Positions 22,302-32,839 of a stretch of DNA of 62,658 bases are shown here, piece by piece. How positions within the stretch are numbered: position 1 is the stretch's first letter; every line of letters starts with the position of its first letter. Location of the stretch: NCBI GenBank assembly GCA_037447655.1, contig JBBHKE010001379.1, positions 1 through 62,658 of the forward strand. The letters run 5' to 3'. Position numbers and translations under genes: made by a program. The notes under the pieces are model-generated. The model saw only the letters and a program-made list of their open reading frames with translations, did not search any database and had not been told where the DNA came from. This DNA is from Zygnema cylindricum. Its lineage: Eukaryota; Streptophyta; Zygnematophyceae; Zygnematales; Zygnemataceae.

Positions 22302-24700
22302 TCATAAGTCCCTCCAGCCCGAGGGAGCACATTGAGGGAGTTCCGGAACACGTCGACGATCTATAAGCGCCATAGACAATCGAAGGAGAATAGAAGCCTG
22401 CACTCGCTGTAAAACCACAAATAAACATTGACAATAAAAAGAAGTAAGGAGGGGAGAAGGAGGGCTCCCGGGTCCTCGTCGCTCGAAAGCACGTCGAGCA
22501 CAGGGTACGGAGAAACTCGTCCAACGCAACACCCAAACAACCAAAGATCTCGACTGCCATCGGAATAAAGTCATCGATAGGCTCGAGTGGGCATAATCAC
22601 GCTCCTTCATCTTAGCAGCATCACGAGCTGACACCCCAACATGTCAGCCGCTTGACCAACAACTAAAGCCGAAGTAGGGTTCGCCAAAATAATGTCACTG
22701 AAGATGCAACGGGTACCATCGAGCAAAACAACAACGATCCGGCGCAAGGGAATAATGTGAGAAACCTCCCGACGCACAAAAAAACCCCCCTCATAAGCGA
22801 TAGTTCCCAACGGCGTCACGAATAGTGTCGTGCGCTTAAATCAATTCTCCAATATGGGAGCTACCAAGCAAATGGACACCATCAGGCCCCAAGACATTCT
22901 CCCCCATGGGAGCAACGAAGCAAATGGACACCATCCGGCCCCAAGGCACGTCCACAAACACATACAAGGGAGCCAAGTAAAAGAGGTTGGAGGAAAACTA
23001 GGCAAAACCAAAGGGCGGTAATGAACTAAGCTGGTGAGAGTCATGAGTGGACAAAATAGGTGTAGCGAATAGTCAAGACCCGGAACAAGGGCCACCACAA
23101 GAGAGAAGAGGGGCACGCGAAGAATTAAAGGGAAGCGCCTTGAGAAGCTCGGATTTCATAGCACTGATAACCCGATCAGAAATCGGTTCCTCGAGACGCT
23201 CAACAGATTTCGTAACAAATGTGGAAATATTCTGCACCTCTACTAGGGCATGAGGAGGAAGATAACTTGACGAGTCGAATAAAAACCGTTGAAAGGAGAA
23301 CCCACCGTTAAAAGCGGGGAATCACGGTGGCAAGAACGAGGGTGTCCCCAGTTAAGAAGCGAGAAACAAGAGTGGAGGCAATATGGCACCAACTTCCCAA
23401 ATATACAGCGGGAGCAACATGGGCAGTCAATAATAGACCCAACCTCCCCGTAGAGACACTGAGGGATGCCAGAATGCTGACAGAAGGCCTAGACTTCTAA
23501 TGCCCCACAACTTAGCATAGTGTGAAGGACATCCATGAGACAATCAACAAAGGCTGAGTGGAGGAGAAAAACGTCAGGTTGGTAGGGGAAGTACGAGTAA
23601 GGTAAGAAGGGCGTTGGGGGAAACACCTGGTTAACATAGCAAAAGCCACTTGGGGATGGGGAAGGTGAGGAAGGTCGTCCACATTGATCACATTTGTCTG
23701 TAGAGCATCATCAAGAAATTGGGTCTCGAAAGTATCCGAACTAATGAGGCAAATCAGCACACGAATGCCATCGGAGGAAGCAGTTTGGAGGAAGGAAGAA
23801 TTTGAAAAATATCAAAGGGAGTAAAGGAAATTGGAATATCCTTAGGGGACTAAATAATAATATTCGAATGTGGACTACATGGTTGAGCTTGGCTAAACGT
23901 TCGTGAAAAAATTACATGCCAACAAGACTTGTTTCTTATGTCCAATAATGTGCGTATCATCTGCAACCAAAGGGAAAAGGCAAGAAGGGAAAGCGGTGGC
24001 AGAAGCACAAAGGGCATGGTAACGGGCGAGGGCGAAAAAAAGGCAACCCTAAGGGTTGCCTTCGAAAGTGCCTGTCACAAAAAAGAGAGAGGAATGAGAT
24101 CAGCGTCGACCGAGAAGGAAAGGTTGGTCAAAAAATAAAAAGCCCTAACAAAGGGGAATAATTGGACAATCAGAGATGGAACCGCCATTAGCTCTGAAAA
24201 ATGACATTTCGATCCACCGTATTGAAAACATTGGAATCGTCGACTTCAAGGACTAACCAATGCGGATATACATCCAAAAAAGCTCGAATCGCGAGGAACA
24301 CGACCTAACAACCTCCTCTCGTTGCCACTTCAAACTGTTGAGGAGAGAAATAGTCATAAAATGCTCGTTGGAGCTAAAGACATATCGCACAAGCCACCAA
24401 TCTATATAAAACCTCTCCCACGAGAATAGGGCGGATTCCTTTATTAGGTTTGGCGACCGCCACAATGCAGTACGCCGTGAGAAGATTAGAAATCCGAGGG
24501 GGAACATCCCTACTAGCAATAAGGGAACATACTCGAAAAAAACACATCAAACCTTGGGCACCTGATTCAAGGGGGCAAAAAATCGCAAAACAACTCATAC
24601 ATTGTGTTCGAAGGGCATGCTGAAAGGTGAGGAGAAGAGCTAAGGGCCTTAATGAAAATCTCTCGATCTAAAGTAAAACTCTCAGAAGGCTCAAAAGCAT
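22302..24700 (-). pseudogene. Decayed non-LTR-type reverse transcriptase
   Basis: Read on the minus strand, fragments of one RT appear in order. Near 24450 is NKGIRPILVGEVLYRL, the family's KP-GG-RPI-VGEVLRRL motif. Near 24260 is LEVDDSNVFN, for VD-x-x-NAFN. At 23964-23942 is ADDTHIIG, the catalytic A-DD motif. At about 22600-22300 are IFGCL, DEFLRT and VLQRVQASILLR, matching the C-terminal region of this RT group. These RTs (with GTRQGDPLGG and ADDTHI motifs) occur as repeated, often degenerate genes in plant and other genomes. The frame shifts many times, so it is dead. The sequence is noticeably less AT-rich than its surroundings. Assignment rests on remembered motif patterns. Confidence 0.65.
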
Positions 24701-24792
24701 GGATGGAAGGTGGTAGAGGGGAAGGTGCAGAGGAGTGGAGAGCTCAAAAGACCTCAATATTGAAAGAAGATCATGGGGTAGGAGTGAATGGC

Positions 24793-26046
24793 TGTAGAGC
24801 CCGACCTGTTGTCCATAGCTATTTTGAGCCATGGATTTACCCTCGGAAGCACCACAGACTACCCAAAAACAGCCTACTTTGAATCAACACAGATTTCTAC
24901 AGAAATATCAAAACAATCTGAAACTGCAAACAAATATATTTTCTAGGCTACAAAATAACCTCACAAAGTTTCAGACAAAAATAATGAACAGAGTGATCAC
25001 ATCATCTGGTCAAAGTTGCAGAAAAACAGTCTGCCAGAACTTTGATAAAACCGGCCAGCTTCACAATGAATTAAAACACAGACCAGGCACACAATATGCC
25101 TGAAAATCTGTAGCAATGTAAAAAATACAAGTAGGAACATACATGCAAAATTTCATATAATTTTGCCAACAGATCTGAGAGCAATACTCAGACAAAATTA
25201 CCAAAAATGACCATAAACAGTTTTTGGTTCAGAAAGTTCCTATGACTAAGTCCTACAAGTATAAACTAGGGCTCACTACTAAACGTACGGAGGCATACCA
25301 GCCGTACGCTATCTACCAGCTACCTCAATTAATGTTAATATACCCGAATACTTCAAGGTATGTCAAAATGAGTAAAAGTACACTAATAACTAATTCACAA
25401 AAAGACAAAACAATGTTAAACCAAATATTTACACCGACAACAAAATCGTATGCTGAGTCATTGCGTGTTAGTCAACAAGACTCCACGAATCTCGTAAAAC
25501 AATCCGAGCCGTCCAAAAATAGATATTGTGTGATTGACGCGACTTCGCGTCACCACCACTTGAAAAATACCGGCGGCCTTTGTCCGCCGTCCGTCGCTCT
25601 AGTTCGGCACCCTCGATGTCGCGCCACGTAATCCCAAATTCCACTTGACGAAACGACGTCAAACCATCCATATTTGTCCGTACCGCAATTACGTACTTCG
25701 CCATAAATTACGCTTACCCATTTTAGGTACTCCTGTAAAATAACATTCTTTGTACCGTCGCGTCCTTTTCCATAAATGCCACCTGTCGCATTATGTTTCG
25801 TACGTGCGACGTACCATTTCAATCTCTTCGAATATTTTACGTCGGATCGCGTCGCAATCCGCCGTCCATTTCTTAACGCATTCCGCGCCACTCAATTACT
25901 CCATCACGTCCCTTTAATTTTACTCATACATTTACTCCCCCAATCCACAAATCCATTCGAACCTCCATTTGTATAACCACATTACTTCCGGTAATAACAT
26001 ACGCATGAAACGTCCCGTGCGCACAAAATGTCGCGTACGCACGAAA
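24793..26046. repeat. Repeat related to the solo LTR at 53146-53889
   Basis: Parts of 25240-25700 resemble the solo LTR inside element E: a cgtacggaggcat...agccgtac palindrome-like phrase, aaatatttacaccga, and a GC-rich cggcggc...gtc stretch, in the same order and strand. The start, TGTAGAGCCCGACC at 24793, looks like an LTR 5' end, but I found no duplication or right end. It separates the RT remnant from the frame at 26047-26439 and may be an insertion in that element. Confidence 0.45.
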
Positions 26047-26439
26047 CTAACATTTCAAAACAACACGACCCGCTTGAGAAATCTCACCAACATAGCCTAA
26101 ATGAATTCCTCGATGATAAGAGTTCGGAACATCCGATGGCCTAGATGGGCGACGCGGTATGGAAGAGGCACTAGATACCTCATCATTATGCTCGACATCA
26201 AGGGCTTTCAAGTCACAACAAAGGAATCGACGACAACGAGCCATACTCTCTTTAGCCCCACTCTTCTCTCCGTGTTTGAAAGACCTAGAGCTAAGAGAGA
26301 GAACATAAGAAGAAGGTGCCAAGGAGCAATGTTTGTCAAGTTTGAAAAAATGTGGGACAAGGGGAGGTGGAGAGCATCTTGTACTATCGTCCGCACAACC
26401 ATAGGAATACGAGTGTATAAACACGGGCGGGGGACTCAT
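26047..26439 (-). pseudogene. Possible upstream part of the RT element
   Basis: A 130-codon minus-strand frame with several Cys and His residues (RCRRFLCCDL) and base composition like the RT remnant at 22302-24700. If the repeat at 24793-26046 is an insertion, this would be the RT element's 5' part. I recognise no named domain in it. Confidence 0.25.
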
Positions 26440-27268
26440 TAGAAATTAAAAAGGTCCTTTAGTATTTTCTAGGTTATGAAAAATATTAAATGCAAAATAG
26501 AAGCAGAGGCAGTTTGCCTCTAACTCCTCTCTTCAACTCCCACTTTTGTCACACTCACTGTAAGTTGGAGGGGGAGCTAGAGTTATGGCTGCCTATGCTA
26601 TCTAGAGGGAGACGGGCAATAGTTTGGTAGATTTACTAAAAACATGTTTGATGCATCTAAGATTTGATCCTGGTACCTACTGTACATGAATTGTAGCCGT
26701 AGCCGGTATCATTATCCTATTAGTCTAAAACCAATGTTAAATGATAAAGGGTGTGATAGATGTTTAAATGTTAACACATAAACTAATTCATTTAACTGCC
26801 GGATATATTCCTAGTACATAGAAACAGTTCTCATACAGTACAATTTTAATGTATTTTATCGAACAGATACCACGCATTTATTTCAAACGATGGCCGTACA
26901 CAAAGTATACTGGCACCTATACTATTCTATACGACACAATATTGTGATTGGTGTCGTACTTCAGAAACATACAGTTTAAGAGAGAGATAATACTTAGAAA
27001 ATTTATAAGGTAGTACCTCTTTCTAAAAGAGCTCCTCTACAAAAGGTCATCTTTGACCACTCATAACCTATTGCTCAGGTGAGCAAATTCATAGATTCTT
27101 TTTGCTATCGACTCAAGGGAGTCTTCCCTTCACAAAGGTGAAGGTGGTCTAAGTTTTTGTCTGCCAAGGAGGCAGTTATTTTTGCTGAAACACAAAGGGG
27201 TCAAGGTTATCCTAGAAGCTTCGTGTGAGCTGCCTACTCAAAAGACCTGTGGAGGTCTCAAAGTTGCA
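26440..27268 (+). repeat. 5' LTR of copia remnant J
   Basis: This resembles the LTRs of B-E: tattttctaggt near the start, Ser/Thr-like cttcaactcccac then gtcacactcactg, an antisense tRNA-like module near 26650-26720, the conserved gagcaaattcatagattctt leader, and tandem hairpins at 27110-27144. It ends at gttgca, directly followed by the primer-binding site. Its left end is unclear because no TGTTGA start is visible, so it is probably truncated. Confidence 0.7.
27110..27144 (+). other. Paired hairpins in LTR leader (J)
   Basis: gactc-aaggga-gtc (27110-27123) and a 7-bp stem ccttcac/gtgaagg (27127-27144). Relative to other copies (cctcac/gtgagg) both sides of the second stem changed together, supporting a real RNA structure. 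Confidence 0.6.
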
Positions 27269-27283
27269 GGTTATGGGCCCACC
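27269..27283 (+). other. Half-tRNA primer-binding site (J)
   Basis: GGTTATGGGCCCACC directly follows the LTR end. It is the exact complement of the anticodon arm (GGUGGGCCCAUAACC) of plant-type initiator tRNA-Met. Confidence 0.75.
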
Positions 27284-27380
27284 TTCTAGGGTGCCCATCT
27301 TCAATATAACTGCCTTCATATATACTGGGAAAGTATGATGACAAGAGCTCTACGTGAGAAAAGGTTTTGTGGAAAAAATC
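27273..27380 (+). pseudogene. gag N-terminal remnant (J)
   Basis: Starting at the ATG inside the primer-binding site, the frame reads MGPPSRVPIFN, then FIYTGKV and two stops, followed by a weak match to the ALCEKR block. The rest of gag and all of pol are gone. The in-frame ATG eight codons upstream (27249) has become GTG. From 27381 to 28005 I see no feature. Confidence 0.6.
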
Positions 27381-28005
27381 AGACCAACAAGTTCGGACCA
27401 ATGATGTTGAAATAAGAAATCTTTATACTCAGTAAATAGAGTTGTGAGGAGAGACCAAGTACTTAGAATATTTTTGGTCTAAATGAGTTATAATACTTAC
27501 CTCATTTAGTGTGACAGTAGCAGTAGTACTTTTGAGTGTATTGTACTTGTGCCAAGACACACATGAGAAAATAAACATCACACGGGTTTTTCGGGAAAGC
27601 GCAACACACTTTACCACGCGTCACACATCAAACTAATACCGTTGAATAATCCCACGGACGGAGACTCAACCGATTGACTGCGAAGATAGTGGTACAACAT
27701 TCAACAATGGCCGTAGATGTGAATCGAGTGAACAGACGAGATTCACGTGGGACCACAAATGACTCATTACTTTGTATGATCTCAGGTGACTTGGAGCACT
27801 TGATCCACAGTCCGCTGGACGCTAGCATCCACTCTTGACTAAGCACCTTGAACATTACTGTACGGGAATCTATTTGCATATCTGAAACGTAGTAGTTTTA
27901 ACTTAGCGGATTAGAATGTAGTATTCCACTAAGTATATTTTTGTTTAGTAGTCAAAAAAGGTTTGGAGGTACTCACATTACAAATAGTGTACTGATTCGG
28001 TACTG

Positions 28006-28260
28006 TTGAAAAGAGGTAATTAATACTTCACTTCTCTATTTTGGTTTTGCTTTAAAGAAAGAGAGTGAGGATCAAAGGCGCGCCATGGCTGCTGCCAGAT
28101 TTAGAAAGTGGCAGATTTTGAAGTAGAGGATATTTTACTAAAATGTTGCCTATTTCTTAATTTGAACCTCCGACCTCTGGACTCTCTATAGCCGAGCGCC
28201 TTAACCATTAAGGCGCTAAGAAACGATACACGTCACAGGTTTCAAAGATATATAAACATT
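28006..28260 (+). repeat. Copia LTR fragment
   Basis: TGTTGAAAAGAGG at 28006 matches the start of the B-E type LTRs. The fragment includes gccatggctgctgcc (shared with other LTR starts) and an antisense tRNA-like module at 28158-28225 with A box (AATGGTTAAGGCG) and B box (GGTTCAAATT) on the minus strand. It ends in pyrimidine-rich sequence without the leader or PBS. Confidence 0.65.
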
Positions 28261-28458
28261 TTTCAATTTCTCTCTTTTCCTTTTCGTTTTCCTTTTACTT
28301 TTCCCTTTTTTTTCCTCTTTTCCTTTTTTATTTGTTTTTCTTCTCTTTTTTCTTTTGTTTATTTTTTCTCTATTTTTTTTTTCTTTCCCTCCAAATTTTT
28401 CTTTCTCCCATTTTAGCTTTTTTATTTTTTTTATTTTTTTCTCTCTCTCTCACTCTCT

Positions 28459-28500
<42 letters not shown>

Positions 28501-28560
28501 TTTCCCATTTCCTTTTTTTCTTTCTTTTTCTCTCTCTCTTTCTCTCTCTCTCTCTTATAG
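28261..28560. repeat. Pyrimidine-rich low-complexity tract
   Basis: The plus strand is nearly all T and C, including (CT)n at 28440-28500 and 28530-28556. Phe/Ser/Leu-rich open frames here are compositional. From 28561 to 29232 I see nothing recognisable apart from a short GA run near 28825. Confidence 0.85.
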
Positions 28561-29232
28561 ATGAGTGCAAATTCAGTATATGGGTTTACGAGAATGACCG
28601 TGGGAGCCTTTACTTGTCTCGAAATCTCCTCCTGCCATGTATCCCTACACTAAATTAGTATTATTACTTCTAATTTCGCATTAACATTAATGATTTTTTA
28701 ATGCTAATAACGATGTGCGGTGTAGCTTCATTGGCGTCATATGATATGGATGTCTTCTGTGCGATTCAATGTCCCTTTGGTGGTACGGCAATATGTTCAA
28801 ATTTTGTCTATGTTGACAGTTTAGAGAGAGAGAGAGCGAGAGGGAAACCTATTAGTGTGGAAAACTGTGGAATATATTGCCTTCTGCTCAAGTGCTTTTT
28901 CTATGTTTGTTGTGGTGTTTGTTTTTTTCTTTTTGTTTTTTATGTCTACTTTCGCTTGTGTGGGAGTGTATTATTTTGTTCGCTTGTTTTTATTTTCGAT
29001 CTATCAAATTTTCCAGTAAGATTGTACGTTCGAAAATCCTTTGGCAAAAGCTACTGCAAATATTTTATTAATATTGTGCGCTTATAAAATCTTTCATTGA
29101 GATGCGAAGTACACTACACCTTGAATCGCTATAAGCGTTAATACCACAAATTCGGCGCCCTCAAATGTTGACCCTCGAACATAAAATAGAATTAATAGGT
29201 TTTGTTCAATCAACGTTAACAACTCTAATTTG

Positions 29233-29410
29233 TAGTGTTGTGTATCGGTAAGGATTTGCCGATAACCGATATGGACATTTTTTCGGGTACCCGATAATCG
29301 ATATATTGGTACGATATATCGCTATCGGTATTATCGCCAATAAATATCCGATATTTATCGGCTTTATCGGCGATAACACCGATATCGATAACTATTGGCG
29401 ATGTATGTAC
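29233..29410. repeat. Fragment of a hAT-like ATATCG-rich element
   Basis: TAGTGTTGTGTATCGG at 29233 matches the terminal repeat of the element at 11106-11990. The following sequence is filled with the same tatcg/cgata motifs. The right end is missing; retrotransposon sequence starts near 29411. Confidence 0.6.
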
Positions 29411-29546
29411 GGACCGTACACATAAATGTACCGTCAGTACACTGAACTATACATCTTATTCCCCGGACGCGCTCTACTCACAACCCTATCTATTGAGGTG
29501 TCTACCAATCAGATCAGTGTTATTGTACAGTTGTACAAGCACAGAA
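29411..29546 (-). repeat. Copia LTR fragment, minus orientation
   Basis: Phrases such as ctcacaaccctatcta and aatcagatcagtgttattgtac align with the minus-oriented LTRs of H (34225-34290) and B (38690-38730). It stops abruptly at the gag-only element. It may be part of H's lost 3' LTR. Confidence 0.5.
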
Positions 29547-30324
29547 TGTTAGGATATTCGGCGAATCGGCGTCGGCCGAAATCGCGCCATCAAATGTTTT
29601 GTTTGGTTTGCGTCAGTTATGTTTTTGTTTCGTTCGATACATTTGTCGGTTCGCGTGTATGCTTGGTACTGTACGGTTCAATTGTACGAATCAGATGTTG
29701 GACGATTTTGGAGAACGCGAAACGCTATTTGGCGTCCGTGAAATATTTCATGTTCGCGAAGCGTGACGCGATCTTTTCGTCCGCGGGAATATTCTATGTG
29801 TATGACGAAGCGGCAATACCTTTTGTACGACCGATCCTGTAACGATCCTGCCACAGTTTGTTTCGATTCACAAAAAGTAGATTTGTCAGAGTAGAGGTAA
29901 CTTATTGTTGTAGGCTATGGCAAGCGCACTCAGCCTGCACTTGGTCGTTATGTATTGGGACTGTCTGCTATGTATTGATTTCAAGTGTATTTGTTCTTTT
30001 TTTTGGTAGTGAGTATTTAGTGAGTGAGTAGTGATAGAAAAGATATCACCTATTCAATTTTTTAGTGTGAGTGACTGTGAGCATATGGTGTGAGTGTGAG
30101 TGAGAATAAGTATTCAGTATGAGTTAGAAATCTGAGTGAGTTAGATCAGTGAGAGTGAGAGCTTGTATTGGAAAAGCATCAGCATAATATATTTATATTT
30201 TGTCGATGTGATATGTTATGTGGGGAATGAGATTTATTTATGAGTAAGTTTCCGCTGTGCATCATCTTGGTTGATTATTGAGAAGTAAGTCGATCCTTTG
30301 TGTTTTTTTTGTGTCTGATTAACA
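29547..30324 (+). repeat. 5' LTR of T
   Basis: 778 bp, TG...CA ends. The 3' part contains gtgag repeats, aatatatttatatttt and tttccgctgtgc, shared with fragments at 6550-6832 and 7231-7470, so this LTR family also occurs in the gene's introns. Confidence 0.88.
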
Positions 30325-30326
30325 AT

Positions 30327-30338
30327 TGGTATCGGAGC
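30327..30338 (+). other. Primer-binding site of T (tRNA-Met 3' end)
   Basis: TGGTATCGGAGC, two bases after the LTR, is complementary to the 3' end of initiator tRNA-Met with one mismatch. This is the ordinary plant copia type, unlike the half-tRNA sites of B-E. Confidence 0.85.
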
Positions 30339-30398
30339 AGGTCTTGCTATTGAGTGCCTAGGATATTTTGTGAGGAAAATCTGGCTAGTGTTGCTATT

Positions 30399-31235
30399 AT
30401 GGGGAGGAAAAATAAACCTGTTTGGTCTCCTGCACCGACTTTTACTCCTCCACCGGAGCAACCCGACTCATCGCCGGAACCGAGCGAGAAAGGCTTCAGT
30501 GGCGAGCAATTCGATGAGGAACTTCAAAGTGATCCGTTCGGACAAAAAAAGAAAGGAGCTAATGTGAATGTTACTCTGTCTGAGGAGCAACTCGGGATCT
30601 TGTTCGATGGACTTGTTTGCACCTTCGATGAACAGCTTTCGACAGTCCAAAGGGGCAAGTTGCAAGTTCTTGGCGATCCGGATCTAGATCCAAATGATGA
30701 GAGTGATGATGATGACTCTGAAGGTGAGGGTAAAAAGAAAAAGTGGGAAAAGATTCGTAGGGGAAAAGGGAAAATTGATGTGGAAGAAGATTTAGATCTC
30801 GGTAGTGAGACGGAAGTTGAGGGAAATTTCCGTATGTCTGGAACAACTGTTTTATTTAATGGATCAAATTATGCGGTTTGGAAAAAGTATATTAAAGGAG
30901 AATTAATTTTGAACAATTTGTGGAGAATTGTGAACGGAGAGGAGAGGGAACCGAAAGATCCCCTTGGTAGGAAATTGTGGAAACGAAAAGATATCGCGGC
31001 TACTAACGGTTTGATGCAAAGTTGCCATGGATCAGTCTTAGATCATTTTCTTGCCTATGGAAGTGCTCATGAATGTTGGGTAGGTATTGAGAACCAATTT
31101 GAGAAAGGGGTAGAGGAAAAAGGGCAATTTGTCTTCCAGGAATTCATTCAGTTTCGATTCAAGGAAAATGAATCTATTGATGATGCAGTGAAAAGGTTTA
31201 ATATTCTTGTTGAGCAGCTAACCAATCTTGGATAA
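30399..31235 (+). pseudogene. T gag, N-terminal part
   Basis: The frame begins MGRKNKPVWSP at 30399 (an upstream in-frame ATG at 30354 is possible). A Pro-rich then strongly acidic/basic region (DESDDDDSEGEGKKKK) is followed by the copia gag core: LFNGSNYAVWKKYIKGEL, LDHFLAYGSAHECWVGI and FKENESIDDAVKRFNILVEQL. This is the capsid-forming UBN2-type gag, which assembles virus-like particles in the cytoplasm. TAA at 31233-31235 interrupts it, but the frame resumes immediately (LDEDHKLQVFLNGLPEYL), so only one in-frame stop separates the parts here. A frameshift follows near 31325. Confidence 0.85.
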
Positions 31236-31831
31236 ATGTTAGACGAAGATCACAAACTACAGGTGTTCTTGAACGGTCTTCCTGAGTACCTTCGTACTCT
31301 GAGTGACATAATACAATCAAAGAAAAGGGCTTGAACGAATACGCGGTGAGTTACTTAAAGAGGGTGGATAAAACAAGAGATGAAAAAAGTAGAGGTGTGA
31401 AGGAATTAGTTTCATTTGGTGAATCTGCCCCTTTTAATTTTGCCACAGATGCCACTTTGAATGTACTCAATGGAAGAGGGGGTGGGAGATGCTTTAGAGG
31501 TAGAAGTGGCAGTGGTAGAGGAGGCATGCAGAATGCAGGTGCTAGTAGCATTCAAAGTGATGCTAATGTGCCATGCTACAAATGTCAGAATTTGGGACAT
31601 TTTGTAGCAGATTGCCCATATTTACAAAAACAGTGTTACCTATGTGAGCGATGGGGACATGTCAGTACGCAGTGTTTTGACAAAAGTGAAACGAACTCGG
31701 ACAGTGGTGGAAGAGGTGGCCGTGGGCGTGGAATTGGTCGCGGAAATGATCGTGGAGGAAGCCACGGATATTTTGCTGGCTTGGATGAAGATTTCTACGA
31801 CATTGTGGTACACAATGCGATACAGCTCTAA
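31236..31831 (+). pseudogene. T gag, C-terminal part with two zinc knuckles
   Basis: The gag core continues to about 31325 (NGLPEYLRTL), then shifts frame. From 31331 the new frame carries a Gly/Arg-rich segment, two CCHC zinc knuckles (CYKCQNLGHFVADC and CYLCERWGHVSTQC, both C-x2-C-x4-H-x4-C) and a Gly/Arg-rich tail. Knuckles bind the element's RNA for packaging. Two knuckles are unusual for plant copia, which normally has one. The stop at 31829 is followed by about 240 bp of noncoding sequence and the polypurine tract. Confidence 0.85.
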
Positions 31832-32064
31832 GTTCGCGTGGGAAAACGGCAAAGGGCCAATGGGCGAATTGTCAGTTAAAAGTAAGTAAGATAAGGAAAG
31901 GTATGAAAGTGAGTGTGTTGTTAGTTTGAAATGTATGGTTAGTCAGTTTGGTGAGTACGTCTGGTTTGTTAGCGTGAGAGTACGAAGATGTTTTGTGTAC
32001 GGTATTTTCTTTAAGAGGGGCCGACCAACATCAATGTCCCGTCTCCAAACCGTTCTCCCAATAT

Positions 32065-32073
32065 GAGGGGGAT
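32065..32073 (+). other. Polypurine tract of T
   Basis: gagggggat directly precedes the 3' LTR start TGTTAGG; it is the plus-strand priming site. Confidence 0.8.
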
Positions 32074-32830
32074 TGTTAGGATATTGGGCGAATCGGCGTC
32101 GGCCGAAATGGCGCCATCAAATGTTTTGTTTGGTTTGCGTCAGTTATGTTTTTGTTTCGTTCAATACATTTGTCGGTTCGCTTGTATGCTTGGTACTGTA
32201 CGGTTCAAATGTACGAATCGGACGTTGGACGATTTTGGAGAAATGTTGGTTCGCGAAACGCAATTTGGCGTCCGTGAAATATTTCATGTTCGCGAAGCGT
32301 GACGCGATCTTTTCGTCCGCGGGAATATTCTATTTGTATGAAGAAGCGGCAATACCTTTTGTACGACCGATCCTGCAACGATCCTGCCACAGTTTGTTTC
32401 GATTCACATAGAGTAGATTTGTCAGAGTAGAGGTAACTTATTGTTGTAGGCTATGGCAGGCGCACTCAGCCTGCACTTGGTCGTTATACTTAGGGACTGT
32501 CTGCTATGTATTGATTTCAAGTGTATTTGTTCTTTGTTTTGATAGTGAGTATTTAGTGAGTGAGTAGTGTTAGGAAAGATATCACCTATTCAATGTTTTA
32601 GTGTGAGTGACTGTGAGCATATGGTTTGAGTGTGAGTGAGAATAAGTATTCAGTATGAGTTAGAAATCTGAGTGAGTTAGATCGGTAAGAGTGAGAGCTT
32701 GTATTGGAAAAGCTTCGGCTTAATATATTTATATTTTGTCAATGTGATTTATTTATGTGTAAACTTGTGCTGTGCATCAACTTGATTTACTGTTTGTGAA
32801 GTGAGTCGATCCTTGTTTTGTCTTTTAACA
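32074..32830 (+). repeat. 3' LTR of T
   Basis: 757 bp, TG...CA ends, aligned with 29547-30324 at roughly 95% by eye. Confidence 0.88.
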
Positions 32831-32839
32831 TTGAATAGA

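Larger units (their letters stand above)
29547..32830 (+). mobile_element. Gag-only LTR retrotransposon T (TR-GAG type)
   Basis: A 3284-bp element with LTRs 29547-30324 and 32074-32830, both TGTTAGG...TTAACA. The primer-binding site at 30327-30338 (TGGTATCGGAGC) is one mismatch from the classic initiator tRNA-Met 3'-end site, and a polypurine tract (gagggggat) precedes the 3' LTR. Only gag lies between them; protease, integrase and RT are absent without an obvious scar. This matches the nonautonomous TR-GAG class, mobilised by enzymes of other elements. The LTRs differ by scattered substitutions and a roughly 10-bp indel. The flanks (cagaa and ttgaa) do not form a duplication, and the flanking sequences come from different places, suggesting recombination after insertion. 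Confidence 0.85.

Noticed and set aside
26461-28260. tRNA-like boxes as functional tRNA genes
   Set aside because: The modules lack a complete acceptor stem and recur only inside LTRs, so I call them tRNA-like and not tRNA genes.
28332-28658. Long Phe/Ser/Leu-rich plus-strand frame and its Arg/Glu-rich complement
   Set aside because: Produced by the pyrimidine-rich low-complexity tract; no domain, no splice signals.
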